The notes beneath the pieces were generated by a model. The model worked only from the letters and a program-made list of their open reading frames with translations. It was not told where the DNA came from and did no database searches. Positions 1 to 7,585 of a DNA stretch of 48,778 nt are shown here, piece after piece. A program made the translations under genes and the position numbers. This stretch comes from Streptomyces griseus (lineage in GTDB: Bacteria; Actinomycetota; Actinomycetes; Streptomycetales; Streptomycetaceae): positions 1-48,778 of the forward strand of contig MUNB01000002.1 of the NCBI GenBank assembly GCA_002154345.1. Reading direction: 5' to 3'. Each line of letters begins with the position of its first letter. Positions within the stretch are counted from its first letter, which is position 1.

Positions 1-255
1 GAACGGGCCCGAGAAGTGAGATTCCCCGGCACTCCGCTTGATTCACCGGGGCTTTCCCTGTTCTCTCGAAGGGTGACCGACTATTCCCCGGACGCCACCG
101 ACTGGCGCATCCTCGATGTCCCCAGCGCGACGGCCGCGCCACCTTCGCCGAGCTCGCGCGCGCCGTCGCCATGTCCCCGAGCGCCGTGACGGAGCGGGTG
201 CGGCGGCTGGAGGAGCTGGGTGTGATCAGCGGGTACGCGGCGGTGGTGGACGCCG
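1..255. repeat. inverted copy of 895-1150 (lrp head and its promoter region)
   Basis: Bases 1-255 are the reverse complement of 895-1150 over their whole length, with one visible difference: a single T is missing near base 122. The copy holds the lrp upstream region, the GTG start and the HTH part of the gene. Identity stops after base 255; a further shared 12-mer (259-270, matching 880-891) lies just past the switch point. The repeat runs off the left edge, so its true length is unknown. Near-perfect identity means a very recent event or a contig-end fold-back artefact. Confidence 0.95.
73..255 (+). pseudogene. truncated, frameshifted copy of the Lrp/AsnC regulator head
   Basis: This is the coding part of the inverted copy. 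It begins with the same GTG (VTDYSPDATDWRILDV) as the intact gene at 632-1078. A one-base deletion about 50 bases downstream throws the reading frame off after residue 16, and the regulator's RAM/ligand domain is absent because the sequence switches to sbcC after base 255. It cannot make a working regulator. The downstream frame, entered at the ATG at 171, continues in frame into the sbcC tail. Confidence 0.85.
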
Positions 256-608
256 CCGGGCTCGGGCTGCATGTGGTCGACGCCTGGACCGGCAGCGAAC
301 GGGACACCGCGACGCTGTCCGGCGGCGAGACGTTCTTCGCCTCGCTGGCCCTCGCGCTGGGCCTCGCCGACGTGGTGACCGAGGAGGCCGGCGGCGTACG
401 TCTGGACACCCTCTTCATCGACGAGGGGTTCGGCAGCCTGGACGACCAGACGCTGGACGAGGTGCTCGACGTGCTGGACTCGCTGCGCGAGCGGGACCGC
501 AGCGTCGGCATCGTCAGCCATGTCGCCGACCTGCGCCGCCGGATCCCGGTCCGCCTGGAAGTGGTGAAGGAGCGGCAGGGCTCGTCGGTGCGGCACCGCC
601 TCGCGTGA
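171..608 (+). CDS. sbcC: SbcC exonuclease subunit, C-terminal ATPase lobe, fused to an Lrp HTH fragment
   Basis: From about residue 28 the 145-residue frame matches the end of SbcC/Rad50: the ABC signature LSGGETFFASLALALGLADV, then Walker B with the D-loop (TLFIDEGFGSLD), and the switch region VGIVSHVADLRRRI. SbcC with SbcD forms the Mre11-Rad50-like nuclease that opens DNA hairpins and ends. A normal SbcC is roughly 1,000 residues. Here the Walker A half and the coiled coils are missing and the first 28 residues (MSPSAVTERVRRLEELG...) come from the inverted lrp copy. The tail itself has no damage. Whether the fusion is expressed is unknown; it may only reflect a mis-joined contig end. Confidence 0.75.
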   Translation: MSPSAVTERVRRLEELGVISGYAAVVDAAGLGLHVVDAWTGSERDTATLSGGETFFASLALALGLADVVTEEAGGVRLDTLFIDEGFGSLDDQTLDEVLDVLDSLRERDRSVGIVSHVADLRRRIPVRLEVVKERQGSSVRHRLA

Positions 609-631
609 ACGGAGCCCGCCGCGCGGGCGGT

Positions 632-1078
632 TCAGCGGCCGATCGCGCGGCGGGGAAGCGGTGAGGAGTACACGACGCTGGTGGTGACGGATCCCAGCGC
701 GCCGATCCGGCCCGTGGTCTCCTCCAGATGCCTCATCGAACGGGCCGTGACCTTGAGGACGAAGCAGTCGTCGCCGGTGACGTGGTGGGCCTCGATGATC
801 TCCGGCGTGGTCTCCAGGAAATCGTGGAAGGGCTTGTAGTTCCCGTTCGGATAGCGCAGACGGACCAGGGCGAGGATGGGCAGCCCGAGCCGCTCGGCGT
901 CCACCACCGCCGCGTACCCGCTGATCACACCCAGCTCCTCCAGCCGCCGCACCCGCTCCGTCACGGCGCTCGGGGACATGGCGACGGCGCGCGCGAGCTC
1001 GGCGAAGGTGGCGCGGCCGTCGCGCTGGAGGACATCGAGGATGCGCCAGTCGGTGGCGTCCGGGGAATAGTCGGTCAC
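632..1078 (-). CDS. Lrp/AsnC family transcriptional regulator
   Basis: The 148-residue protein has the Lrp plan: an N-terminal winged HTH (DWRILDVLQRDGRATFAEL, then MSPSAVTERVRRLEELG) and a C-terminal RAM/ACT-like domain (HHVTGDDCFVLKVTARSM). The GTG start at 1078 gives VTDYSPDATDW, the usual family N-terminus. An upstream ATG at 1159 would add 27 residues of promoter-like sequence and is not preferred. Lrp proteins bind amino acids and control nearby metabolic genes; it faces the rhodanese gene across 87 bases, so control of that gene and of itself is likely (inference). Its head is duplicated in inverted form at 1-255. Confidence 0.9.
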   Translation of the reverse strand: MTDYSPDATDWRILDVLQRDGRATFAELARAVAMSPSAVTERVRRLEELGVISGYAAVVDAERLGLPILALVRLRYPNGNYKPFHDFLETTPEIIEAHHVTGDDCFVLKVTARSMRHLEETTGRIGALGSVTTSVVYSSPLPRRAIGR

Positions 1079-1165
1079 CCTTCGAGAGAACAGGGAAAGC
1101 CCCGGTGAATCAAGCGGAGTGCCGGGGAATCTCACTTCTCGGGCCCGTTCCGCGGTCATAGATTC

Positions 1166-1660
1166 ATGGTCATGACCTCGCACACCACGGCCCCGGCCGA
1201 CCACCCCGTCCTGCGCGTCGCGCCCGCCTCTCCCGCTGCCGCCGCGGCCTATTTCGGCGCCTCGCTCGCCTTCCACGCGGACGTCTCCGACGTCGCCTCC
1301 GCGCTCGCCGCCGACGGCGACCCCGGGTTCGTCGTCCTGGACAGCCGGTCCACCGCGTCCTGGGACCAGGGGCACATTCCCGGGGCGGTCCACCTGCCCA
1401 CCGCGCTGATCCCCGAACAGGCGGGCGCCCTGCTGGACCCGGCCGTCCCGGTGGTCACGTACTGCTGGGGCCCCGGCTGCAACGGTGCGACCCGCGCGGC
1501 CCTGGCCCTCGCCCAACTGGGCTACCGGGTCAAGGAGATGCTCGGCGGATTCGAGTACTGGGCGCGCGAAGGGTTCGCCTACGAGACCGGGGAGGGCGGT
1601 GAGCGGCGCGGCGTCGACCCGCTCACCGCACCGGTCGACGCTGCCGACTGCGGCTGCTGA
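1166..1660 (+). CDS. rhodanese-like domain protein
   Basis: A single rhodanese domain fills most of the 164 residues. FVVLDSRSTASWDQGHIPGA (about 55-74) is the CH2A-like start of the fold, and the active-site loop is CWGPGCNGATRAA with candidate catalytic Cys100, in the position expected for a persulfide-forming cysteine. Single-domain rhodaneses carry or transfer sulfane sulfur in the cytoplasm. The protein ends in DCGC, two extra cysteines that could bind metal or sulfur. The ATG at 1172 is an alternative start two codons in. Transcribed away from the lrp gene at 632-1078, which is its probable regulator. Confidence 0.88.
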   Translation: MVMTSHTTAPADHPVLRVAPASPAAAAAYFGASLAFHADVSDVASALAADGDPGFVVLDSRSTASWDQGHIPGAVHLPTALIPEQAGALLDPAVPVVTYCWGPGCNGATRAALALAQLGYRVKEMLGGFEYWAREGFAYETGEGGERRGVDPLTAPVDAADCGC

Positions 1661-1680
1661 GGCGGCGGGGCCGGCAGAGG

Positions 1681-2562
1681 TCAGCGCGATCCGGCCGCTG
1701 CGAGCGCGGCGAACAGCACTCCGGCCTCCGCCCCGGCGGGCAGCCCGCTGACCTGGCCGTCGCCGACCTCCACCACCCGCCACACCCCGTCCTCGCGCAA
1801 CGCCAGGTCGGTGGTCACCCAGCGCAGCCCGAGACGGCCCACCGCCTCCCGCACGGAGGGGAGTTCGGGGACGGGGTGCCGGTCGGGGGTGTCCGGGTGG
1901 GCGGTGGTGAGTACAGCCTCCCCGTCCACCCACCACACCCGCGCCTCGCCGCCCGCGACGAACGGCTCGAACGCCCGCAACACCACGCCGCCCGCGAGGA
2001 AGGTGTCCTGCAGCTCCACGAACCGGCCCACCACGGCCGCCAGTCGCTCCCGGTCCGCGAGCTCCGGCACGTAACAGGCCTCGTGCCACTCGTGTTTGCG
2101 GGACTTCACGAAGTCCTTCACGATGCCGGGCCCCGGCCCCAGGGGAGCCGCGAGCCCGGCCAGCTCCTCGGCGGCGGGCGGCGAAGCCCCCGGAACCACC
2201 GCCCGCCAGACGCTGTGGGGTGTCAGCCCTTCGAACTCCTCGTACCAGCCGGGGAGTTCATGCGCCCGCCGGTAGCCGACGGCGTCGGTGAGCAGGGAGC
2301 AGCCCCGCGCACCGAGCGCCGTCTCCAGCTCCGCGTACCGGCCGGAAGGGATCATCCAGCCGCGGTACCAGTACGGCCCGGAGTCCCGCGCGACCCGGGC
2401 CACCGCCCCGGCCGCGTCGCCCGCGAGGAGCGCGTCATGATCGAGCAGGGCGATCCGGCCACCGGCCGCTCGTGCCGCCGCGAGGTCATCGGCGAACTGC
2501 GGATCGGGCCGCGACGCCCTCAACGGGTCGGCGCAGAACAGGAATCCGCCGCGCTCGGTCAT
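1681..2562 (-). CDS. ATP-grasp domain protein (DUF4343-like)
   Basis: A 293-residue cytoplasmic protein. The second half has ATP-grasp features: GPGIVKDFVKSRKHEWHEAC (lysine-rich nucleotide-binding strand), an acidic FVELQDTFLAGGVVLRAFEPF stretch and VVEVGDGQVSGLP near the C-terminus (a metal-binding acidic strand). The N-terminal part (YWYRGWMIPSGRYAEL) resembles the conserved start of DUF4343 proteins. ATP-grasp enzymes join a carboxylate to an amine through an acyl-phosphate; the substrate here cannot be read from sequence. The start ATG gives MTERGGFLFCADPL. It converges with the rhodanese gene at only 20 bases and shares its strand with the DUF885 gene. Confidence 0.8.
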   Translation of the reverse strand: MTERGGFLFCADPLRASRPDPQFADDLAAARAAGGRIALLDHDALLAGDAAGAVARVARDSGPYWYRGWMIPSGRYAELETALGARGCSLLTDAVGYRRAHELPGWYEEFEGLTPHSVWRAVVPGASPPAAEELAGLAAPLGPGPGIVKDFVKSRKHEWHEACYVPELADRERLAAVVGRFVELQDTFLAGGVVLRAFEPFVAGGEARVWWVDGEAVLTTAHPDTPDRHPVPELPSVREAVGRLGLRWVTTDLALREDGVWRVVEVGDGQVSGLPAGAEAGVLFAALAAAGSR

Positions 2563-2633
2563 GACAGGCTGCCTTCCTTCACTTCCGTGTCTTCTGTCGA
2601 CGGGGACTTCGGACCGTGCTACCACCGGCCCGG

Positions 2634-4322
2634 TCAGAGCCGTGACAGCTCGTCCACCAGATCGTCCAGGCCCAGCGACCCCTGCGAGAGCGCCGCCATG
2701 TGCCAGGCCTTGAGATCGAACGCGTCGCCGTGCGCGGCGCGCGCGTTCTCGCGGCCGAGCAGCCAGGCGCGCTCGCCGAGCTTGTAGCCGATGGCCTGGC
2801 CGGGCATCGACAGATAGCGGGTCAGCTCGCTCTCCACGAAGTCGGCGGGGCGGCCGCTGTGGTTGCCGAAGAACTCCTGGGCCAGATCGGGGGTCCAGCG
2901 CTCGCCCGGGTGGAAGGGGGAGTCCGCCGGGATCTCCAGCTCCAGGTGCATGCCGATGTCGACGATCACTCGGCAGGCGCGCATCATCTGGGCGTCCAGG
3001 TAGCCGAGCCGCCGCTCCGGGTCGGGCAGGAAGCCCAGCTCGTCCATCAGCCGCTCCGCGTACAGCGCCCAGCCCTCGGCGTTCGCGCTGACCATGCCGA
3101 CCGAGGCCTGGTAGCGGGAGAGGGTGTCGGCGACGTGCGTCCACTGCGCGAGCTGCAGATGATGGCCGGGAACGCCCTCGTGGTACCAGGTGGAGACCAG
3201 GTCGTACACCGGGAAGCGGGTCTCGCCCATAGTGGGCAGCCAGGTGCGCCCGGGGCGGGAGAAGTCCTCGGAGGGGCTGGTGTAGTACGGCGCGGCGGCC
3301 CCGCCGGGCGGGGCGATCCGGGACTCCACCTTCCGTACCCGCTCCGCGAGGTCGAAGTGCGTGCCGTCCAGCGCCTCGATCGCCTCGTCCATCAGGCTCT
3401 GGAGCCAGTCGCGGACCTCGTCCACCCCTTCGATGTGCTTGCCGTGCACGTCGAGGTGGGCGAGCGCCTCCCAGGGACCGGCCCCGGGCAGCACCTTCTC
3501 GGCCTCGGTCTTCATCTCGGCGAGCAGCCGGTGGTACTCCGACCAGCCGTACGCGTACGCCTCGTCGAGATCCAGGTCGGTGCCGTTGTACAGCCGCGAC
3601 CAGCGGGCGTACCGCTCCCGGCCGACCGGGTCCGGGGCGCCCTCGATCGCCGGGGCGTACACGTCACGCATCCAGTCCCGCAGCGCGAGCACCGAGGCCG
3701 TCGCCTGCCCGGCGGCCTCGTCCAGCTCCGCCCGCAGGGACGCGGGGCCCGGTGCGACGAACTCGGCGAAGAACCCCTCGCCCTCGCCTTCCCCGCCCCA
3801 CTCCGTGAGCTGCCCGACGAAGGTGGCGGTCGCGCGCGGGCCGCCGTACAGCTTGCGCTCCAGACCGAGCGCGAGCGAGGCGCGGTACCCCTCGTACGCG
3901 GTGGGCACCGCGCGCAGGCGCTCCACGACCGCCGCCCAGTCCTCGTCCGTCGCGGTCGGCGTGAGGGTGAATACCTCGGTGATGCTGTGGGCGGGCGACG
4001 ACAGGTTGGAGACGGCCCGCAGGCCCTCCTCCGCCTCGTGCACGGCGAGTTCCGCCGTCAGGCGTTCCCGCAGGAGCCGTCCGCAGCGCCGCTCGGCATC
4101 GCTGTCCGCACCGGGCAGTTGCTCGGCGGCGTCCAGCTTCCGCAGCGTCGCGCGGAGGAGGCCGGCGGACGCCTCCTGGCCGGCCGGTGAGAAGTCGGGC
4201 AGTCGGCGCGAGCTTTCGGGCACACCCAGATAGGTGCCCGTGATGGGGTCGAGTTCGATGAGTGCGTCGACGTAGGCGTCGGCGACCTGACGGGGCAGCG
4301 CGCTGCTCGAAGTGTCTGACAT
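2634..4322 (-). CDS. DUF885 family protein (putative zinc peptidase)
   Basis: The 562-residue protein belongs to the DUF885 family, a group of large, mostly helical, presumably zinc-dependent peptidase-like proteins. The diagnostic motif is WYHEGVPGHHLQLAQW, an HExxxxHH arrangement in place of a classical HExxH, followed by EGWALYAERLMDELGF, whose glutamate would complete a metal site. No signal peptide is seen. The ATG at 4322 follows GAGG (from gaggatgtccgc) at normal spacing, so it is preferred over upstream starts near 4361. The ATP-grasp gene lies 71 bases downstream on the same strand. The substrate is unknown. Confidence 0.88.
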   Translation of the reverse strand: MSDTSSSALPRQVADAYVDALIELDPITGTYLGVPESSRRLPDFSPAGQEASAGLLRATLRKLDAAEQLPGADSDAERRCGRLLRERLTAELAVHEAEEGLRAVSNLSSPAHSITEVFTLTPTATDEDWAAVVERLRAVPTAYEGYRASLALGLERKLYGGPRATATFVGQLTEWGGEGEGEGFFAEFVAPGPASLRAELDEAAGQATASVLALRDWMRDVYAPAIEGAPDPVGRERYARWSRLYNGTDLDLDEAYAYGWSEYHRLLAEMKTEAEKVLPGAGPWEALAHLDVHGKHIEGVDEVRDWLQSLMDEAIEALDGTHFDLAERVRKVESRIAPPGGAAAPYYTSPSEDFSRPGRTWLPTMGETRFPVYDLVSTWYHEGVPGHHLQLAQWTHVADTLSRYQASVGMVSANAEGWALYAERLMDELGFLPDPERRLGYLDAQMMRACRVIVDIGMHLELEIPADSPFHPGERWTPDLAQEFFGNHSGRPADFVESELTRYLSMPGQAIGYKLGERAWLLGRENARAAHGDAFDLKAWHMAALSQGSLGLDDLVDELSRL

Positions 4323-4391
4323 GCGGACATCCTCGTACGGCGGTGGCCCTTCCGTCATCACCGGGGCCGCCCGGTGTCCGAACCCGGCCGG

Positions 4392-4871
4392 TCAGTTCGC
4401 GGCGGGCGGAAGCAGCGGACCGCACTCCCACTGCTGGAAGATCAGCCGGGTGTCCACCCGGGCCACCTCCCGGCGCGAGGTGAACTCGTCCAGGACCAGC
4501 CGCTGCAGATCCGCCGCGTCGGCCACCGCGACCTGCACCAGATAGTCGTCGGGGCCGGTGAGATGGAACAGCGCCCGCGACTCCGGCAACGACCTGATCC
4601 GGTCGACGAACGGCCCGATGAGCTCCCGGCGGTGCGGCCGGACCTGCACCAGCAGCAGCGCCTGGAGCCCCCGGCCGAGCTTCGCCGGATCGAGGCGCAG
4701 CTGATCCCCGAGGATCACCCCGGAACGGCGCAGCCTGGCCACCCGGTCCAGACACGTCGAAGCGGCCACACCGACCTCGGCCGCAAGCTCGCGGTACGTG
4801 GTCCGCGCATCGTTCTGCAACAGCCGCAGAATCTGCAGATCCACCGGATCGAGAGCGACGGAATCAGCCAT
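4392..4871 (-). CDS. Lrp/AsnC family transcriptional regulator
   Basis: A 159-residue Lrp-type protein: DLQILRLLQNDARTTYRELA and VAASTCLDRVARLRRSGVI form the N-terminal HTH, and the effector domain includes FHLTGPDDYLVQVAVADAAD, the family's core strand. It is divergent from the trans-sulfuration enzyme at 4931 with 59 bases between the start codons, the classic arrangement of an Lrp beside the amino-acid enzyme it controls (compare the BkdR or MdeR type). Regulation by a sulfur amino acid is an inference from this neighbour. Confidence 0.92.
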   Translation of the reverse strand: MADSVALDPVDLQILRLLQNDARTTYRELAAEVGVAASTCLDRVARLRRSGVILGDQLRLDPAKLGRGLQALLLVQVRPHRRELIGPFVDRIRSLPESRALFHLTGPDDYLVQVAVADAADLQRLVLDEFTSRREVARVDTRLIFQQWECGPLLPPAAN

Positions 4872-4889
4872 ACGGCGAACGTAGCACGG

Positions 4890-4908
4890 GGTTCTGTCGC
4901 TACGAACC
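4890..4908. promoter_or_regulatory. candidate Lrp operator between the divergent genes
   Basis: An inverted repeat GGTTC-N9-GAACC sits in the 59-base gap between the lrp start (4871) and the lyase start (4931). Its 19-base length and central position fit an Lrp-dimer site acting on both promoters. Arms are only 5 bases, so chance occurrence is possible. Confidence 0.4.
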
Positions 4909-4930
4909 GGTAACTGTTCAGAGTGACGGC

Positions 4931-6145
4931 ATGGACAACGAAGTCTCGATGACGCCCCCTGCTCCCACCCCGTCCAGGGCCCTCGCCACCGAAGCCGTGC
5001 ACGCCGGACGCGACGACCTCGCCTCCCTCGGCGTGCACGCCCCGCCGATCGATCTGTCCACCACCTACCCCTCCTACGACTCGCGCGCCGAGGCGATGCG
5101 GATCGACGACTTCGCCACCACCGGGGCCCGCCCCGACGGGCCGCCCGTCTACGCCCGGCTGGACAACCCGACCACGGGCCGTTTCGAAACGGCGCTCGCC
5201 CGGCTGGAGGGCGCCGAGAGCGCGGTCGCCTTCGCCAGCGGGATGGCCGCGCTCACCGCGGTCCTGCTCGCCCGCGCGAGCCAGGGGCTGCGCCATGTCG
5301 TCGCCGTCCGCCCGCTCTACGGCTGCAGCGACCATCTGCTCGGCGCCGGGCTGCTGGGCACCGAGGTGACCTGGACCGACCCGGCGGGCATCGCCGACGC
5401 CATCCGCCCGGACACCGGGCTCGTGATGATCGAGACACCGGCCAACCCGACGCTGGCCGAGATCGACATCCGGGCCGTCGCCCACGCCTGTGGATCCGTG
5501 CCGCTGCTGGTCGACAACACCTTCGCCACCCCCGTCCTGCAGCGCCCGGTCGAACACGGCGCGCGGATCGTCCTGCACAGCGCCACCAAGTACCTCGGCG
5601 GCCACGGGGACGTCATGGGCGGCGTCGTCGCCTGCGACGAAGAGTTCGCCGCGACGCTGCGCCAGGTGCGGTTCGCCACCGGTGGGGTGCTGCACCCGCT
5701 GGCCGGCTATCTGCTGCTGCGTGGCCTGTCCACGCTTCCGGTACGCGTACGGGCGGCCTCGACGAGCGCCGCCGAACTGGTCCGCAGGCTCACCGCCGAC
5801 CCGCGGATCGCCCGGGTGCACTACCCGCGGATCGGCGGCGCGATGGTCTCCTTCGAGGTGTACGGGGACCCGCACCGGGTGATCTCCGGGGTGCGGCTCA
5901 TCACGCCCGCGGTCAGCCTCGGCAGCGTGGACTCGCTGATCCAGCACCCGGCCTCCATCAGCCACCGCATCGTGGACGAGGGAGACCGGCGGGCGTCCGG
6001 CGTCGGCGACCGGCTGCTGCGGATGTCGGTCGGTCTGGAGGACGTCGAGGACCTGTGGGCGGATCTGTGCCAGGCCCTCAGCGACGGGCCTGTTCCGCCG
6101 GCGCGGAAGGCCGAGCAGCCCGTTCGGTCGTCAGCCGGGCGGTGA
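4931..6145 (+). CDS. PLP-dependent trans-sulfuration enzyme (methionine/cystathionine gamma-lyase or synthase family)
   Basis: A 404-residue Cys/Met-metabolism PLP enzyme. Visible features: the PLP-phosphate tyrosine region VYARLDNPTTGRFETALARL (about 73-92), the family block FASGMAALTAVLL (101-113), the aspartate in LLVDNTFATPVLQRP, and the Schiff-base lysine SATKYLGGHGDVMGG (Lys220). The end (SLGSVDSLIQHPASISH) is the usual substrate-loop arginine/serine region. Such enzymes cleave or form C-S bonds in methionine, cystathionine or homocysteine; the exact reaction cannot be fixed from sequence. A later ATG at 4949 is an alternative start. The 3' end overlaps the convergent gene 6078-7493 by 68 bases. 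Probably controlled by the adjacent Lrp. Confidence 0.9.
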   Translation: MDNEVSMTPPAPTPSRALATEAVHAGRDDLASLGVHAPPIDLSTTYPSYDSRAEAMRIDDFATTGARPDGPPVYARLDNPTTGRFETALARLEGAESAVAFASGMAALTAVLLARASQGLRHVVAVRPLYGCSDHLLGAGLLGTEVTWTDPAGIADAIRPDTGLVMIETPANPTLAEIDIRAVAHACGSVPLLVDNTFATPVLQRPVEHGARIVLHSATKYLGGHGDVMGGVVACDEEFAATLRQVRFATGGVLHPLAGYLLLRGLSTLPVRVRAASTSAAELVRRLTADPRIARVHYPRIGGAMVSFEVYGDPHRVISGVRLITPAVSLGSVDSLIQHPASISHRIVDEGDRRASGVGDRLLRMSVGLEDVEDLWADLCQALSDGPVPPARKAEQPVRSSAGR

Positions 6146-7493
6146 TGACGAGGGTGCCCTCCTCGATCTGGTAGTCGAGGGGCAGTTCCAGCGCCCGCAT
6201 CGCCGCCACCATGCCGGTGTTGTGGGACTGGGTCACGGCGTACACGCTGTCGCAGCCCGCCTCCACGGCGAGGGCCACCAGCCGGCCGAGCAGCTCGGAG
6301 CCGATGCCCCGGCGCTGCCAGTCGTCCTCGACGAGGAGCGCGACCTCGGTCTCGTCGCCGTCCCACAGGAGGTGGCCCAGCGCCACCAGCTTGCCGGACG
6401 CCGTCTGCACCGCCAGGGTGCGGCCGAAGCGGGGGCTCAGCAGATGGTCGAGGTAGCGGTCCGCGTCCTTGACGGGACCGTGGTAGCGCAGGCCCAGGGT
6501 GCGCTGCGAGCAGCGGTCGTGCATGGCGCGGGCGGCGGCGAGATCGCCGCGGTCCGCGCGGCGCACGGTGATCTCGTTGCCCTCGGGCAGGGTGAGGACG
6601 TCCTCGCTGCGCGGTACGCGCGGACCGAGCCGGGCGTCCAGCTCGACCAGTGCCCGGGCGCGGGCGAACTCGGTCGGCGTGAACGGCAGATAGGGCCGCT
6701 CGACGACGATCACCCCGCCGGACGGGTCCCGCAGCCGCATCACCGTCTCCTCCAGCACGCCCTCGACCGGGGCGCTCTGACCGGTCGCCCGGCCGGTGAC
6801 GGAGACGGCGGGCAGCGAATGGATGGTGCACCGGCCGAGCAACTGGCGCAGGGCGAGCGGCAGCTCGGCCGCGTCGAGCGCCGTCCTGGTGGCCAGCGAG
6901 AGCACCCGGGTCGGGGTGTCGACCAGATCGTGGGCGTCCGCCCGCTCGATCCAGGTGGACGCGCCACCGGCGGCCGCGATCTCCCGGGACAGCTCCTGCG
7001 CCGGGAGCGAGACCGGGGCCCGCAGCAGGAACTCGTCGACCGTGCCCTGCGCGAGCGGGTGGGTCTGCAGGGTGAGGATGTCCACCCGCAGCCCGGAGAG
7101 GGCCACGCACAGCGCGGCCAGACTGCCCGGGGCGTCGCGCACCGTCGTCCGCATCCGCCACAGCACGGTCTCCTCGGCCCCGGCCTCCTCGGCCCCGGTG
7201 AGCTCGCCCGTACCGCTGCTCCCGGCCTCGCCCGCCGCCCCGACGGCCCCGCCCTCCTCGTCGGACGGGGGAGCGTGACTGTGCCGTCGCGCCCACCAGG
7301 TGTGGAACGCCGCGGTGGCCACCAGCGCCACCGCCGACGCCATGAGCAGATAGGGCCCGTCCGGCTGGTGTCCGATCAGGTTGGCGATCGCGTCGGCCAC
7401 GGCCACGGCGGTGAACAGGGCGGCCAGTTCGATCAGGTCCCGCCGCCAGTGGTGCGGACGGCGGGCGCTCTTCGCAGAGGTCACATCAGTCAT
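6078..7493 (-). CDS. membrane-anchored ACT-GNAT acetyltransferase
   Basis: A 471-residue protein in three parts. Residues about 19-40 and 47-67 are hydrophobic (IELAALFTAVAVADAIANLI and PYLLMASAVALVATAAFHTW), two likely membrane helices. About 110-200 looks like an ACT-type ligand-binding region (LWRMRTTVRDAPGSLAALCV, typical of the start of an ACT fold). The C-terminal 170 residues form a GNAT domain with the acetyl-CoA loop EDDWQRRGIGSELLGRLVAL. A low-complexity linker rich in Gly, Ala and Glu joins anchor and ACT. The architecture suggests an amino-acid-responsive acetyltransferase at the membrane (inference). Substrate unknown. Confidence 0.82.
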   Translation of the reverse strand: MTDVTSAKSARRPHHWRRDLIELAALFTAVAVADAIANLIGHQPDGPYLLMASAVALVATAAFHTWWARRHSHAPPSDEEGGAVGAAGEAGSSGTGELTGAEEAGAEETVLWRMRTTVRDAPGSLAALCVALSGLRVDILTLQTHPLAQGTVDEFLLRAPVSLPAQELSREIAAAGGASTWIERADAHDLVDTPTRVLSLATRTALDAAELPLALRQLLGRCTIHSLPAVSVTGRATGQSAPVEGVLEETVMRLRDPSGGVIVVERPYLPFTPTEFARARALVELDARLGPRVPRSEDVLTLPEGNEITVRRADRGDLAAARAMHDRCSQRTLGLRYHGPVKDADRYLDHLLSPRFGRTLAVQTASGKLVALGHLLWDGDETEVALLVEDDWQRRGIGSELLGRLVALAVEAGCDSVYAVTQSHNTGMVAAMRALELPLDYQIEEGTLVITARLTTERAARPSAPAEQARR

Positions 7494-7585
7494 AACCTCA
7501 CTGTGAACGAACGGTGTTGCCTGATCACGAACGCCTTGTGACTGATGGGTTAAGTGTGGATCTGGTCGCTATCGTCGTCTTTCGG

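Noticed and set aside
1100-1127. CCCCGG-N16-CCGGGG inverted repeat upstream of lrp
   Set aside because: Six-base all-GC arms are expected often by chance at this base composition.
1079-2089. N-terminal extension of the lrp frame to 2089
   Set aside because: It reads antisense through the rhodanese gene and shows Arg/Gly-rich shadow composition; homologues begin at VTDYSPDATDW.
2634-4755. Minus-strand frame 3664-4755 and plus-strand frame 2700-4190 as genes
   Set aside because: Both overlap the well-supported DUF885 and lrp genes in other frames and are Arg/Gly-rich without motifs.
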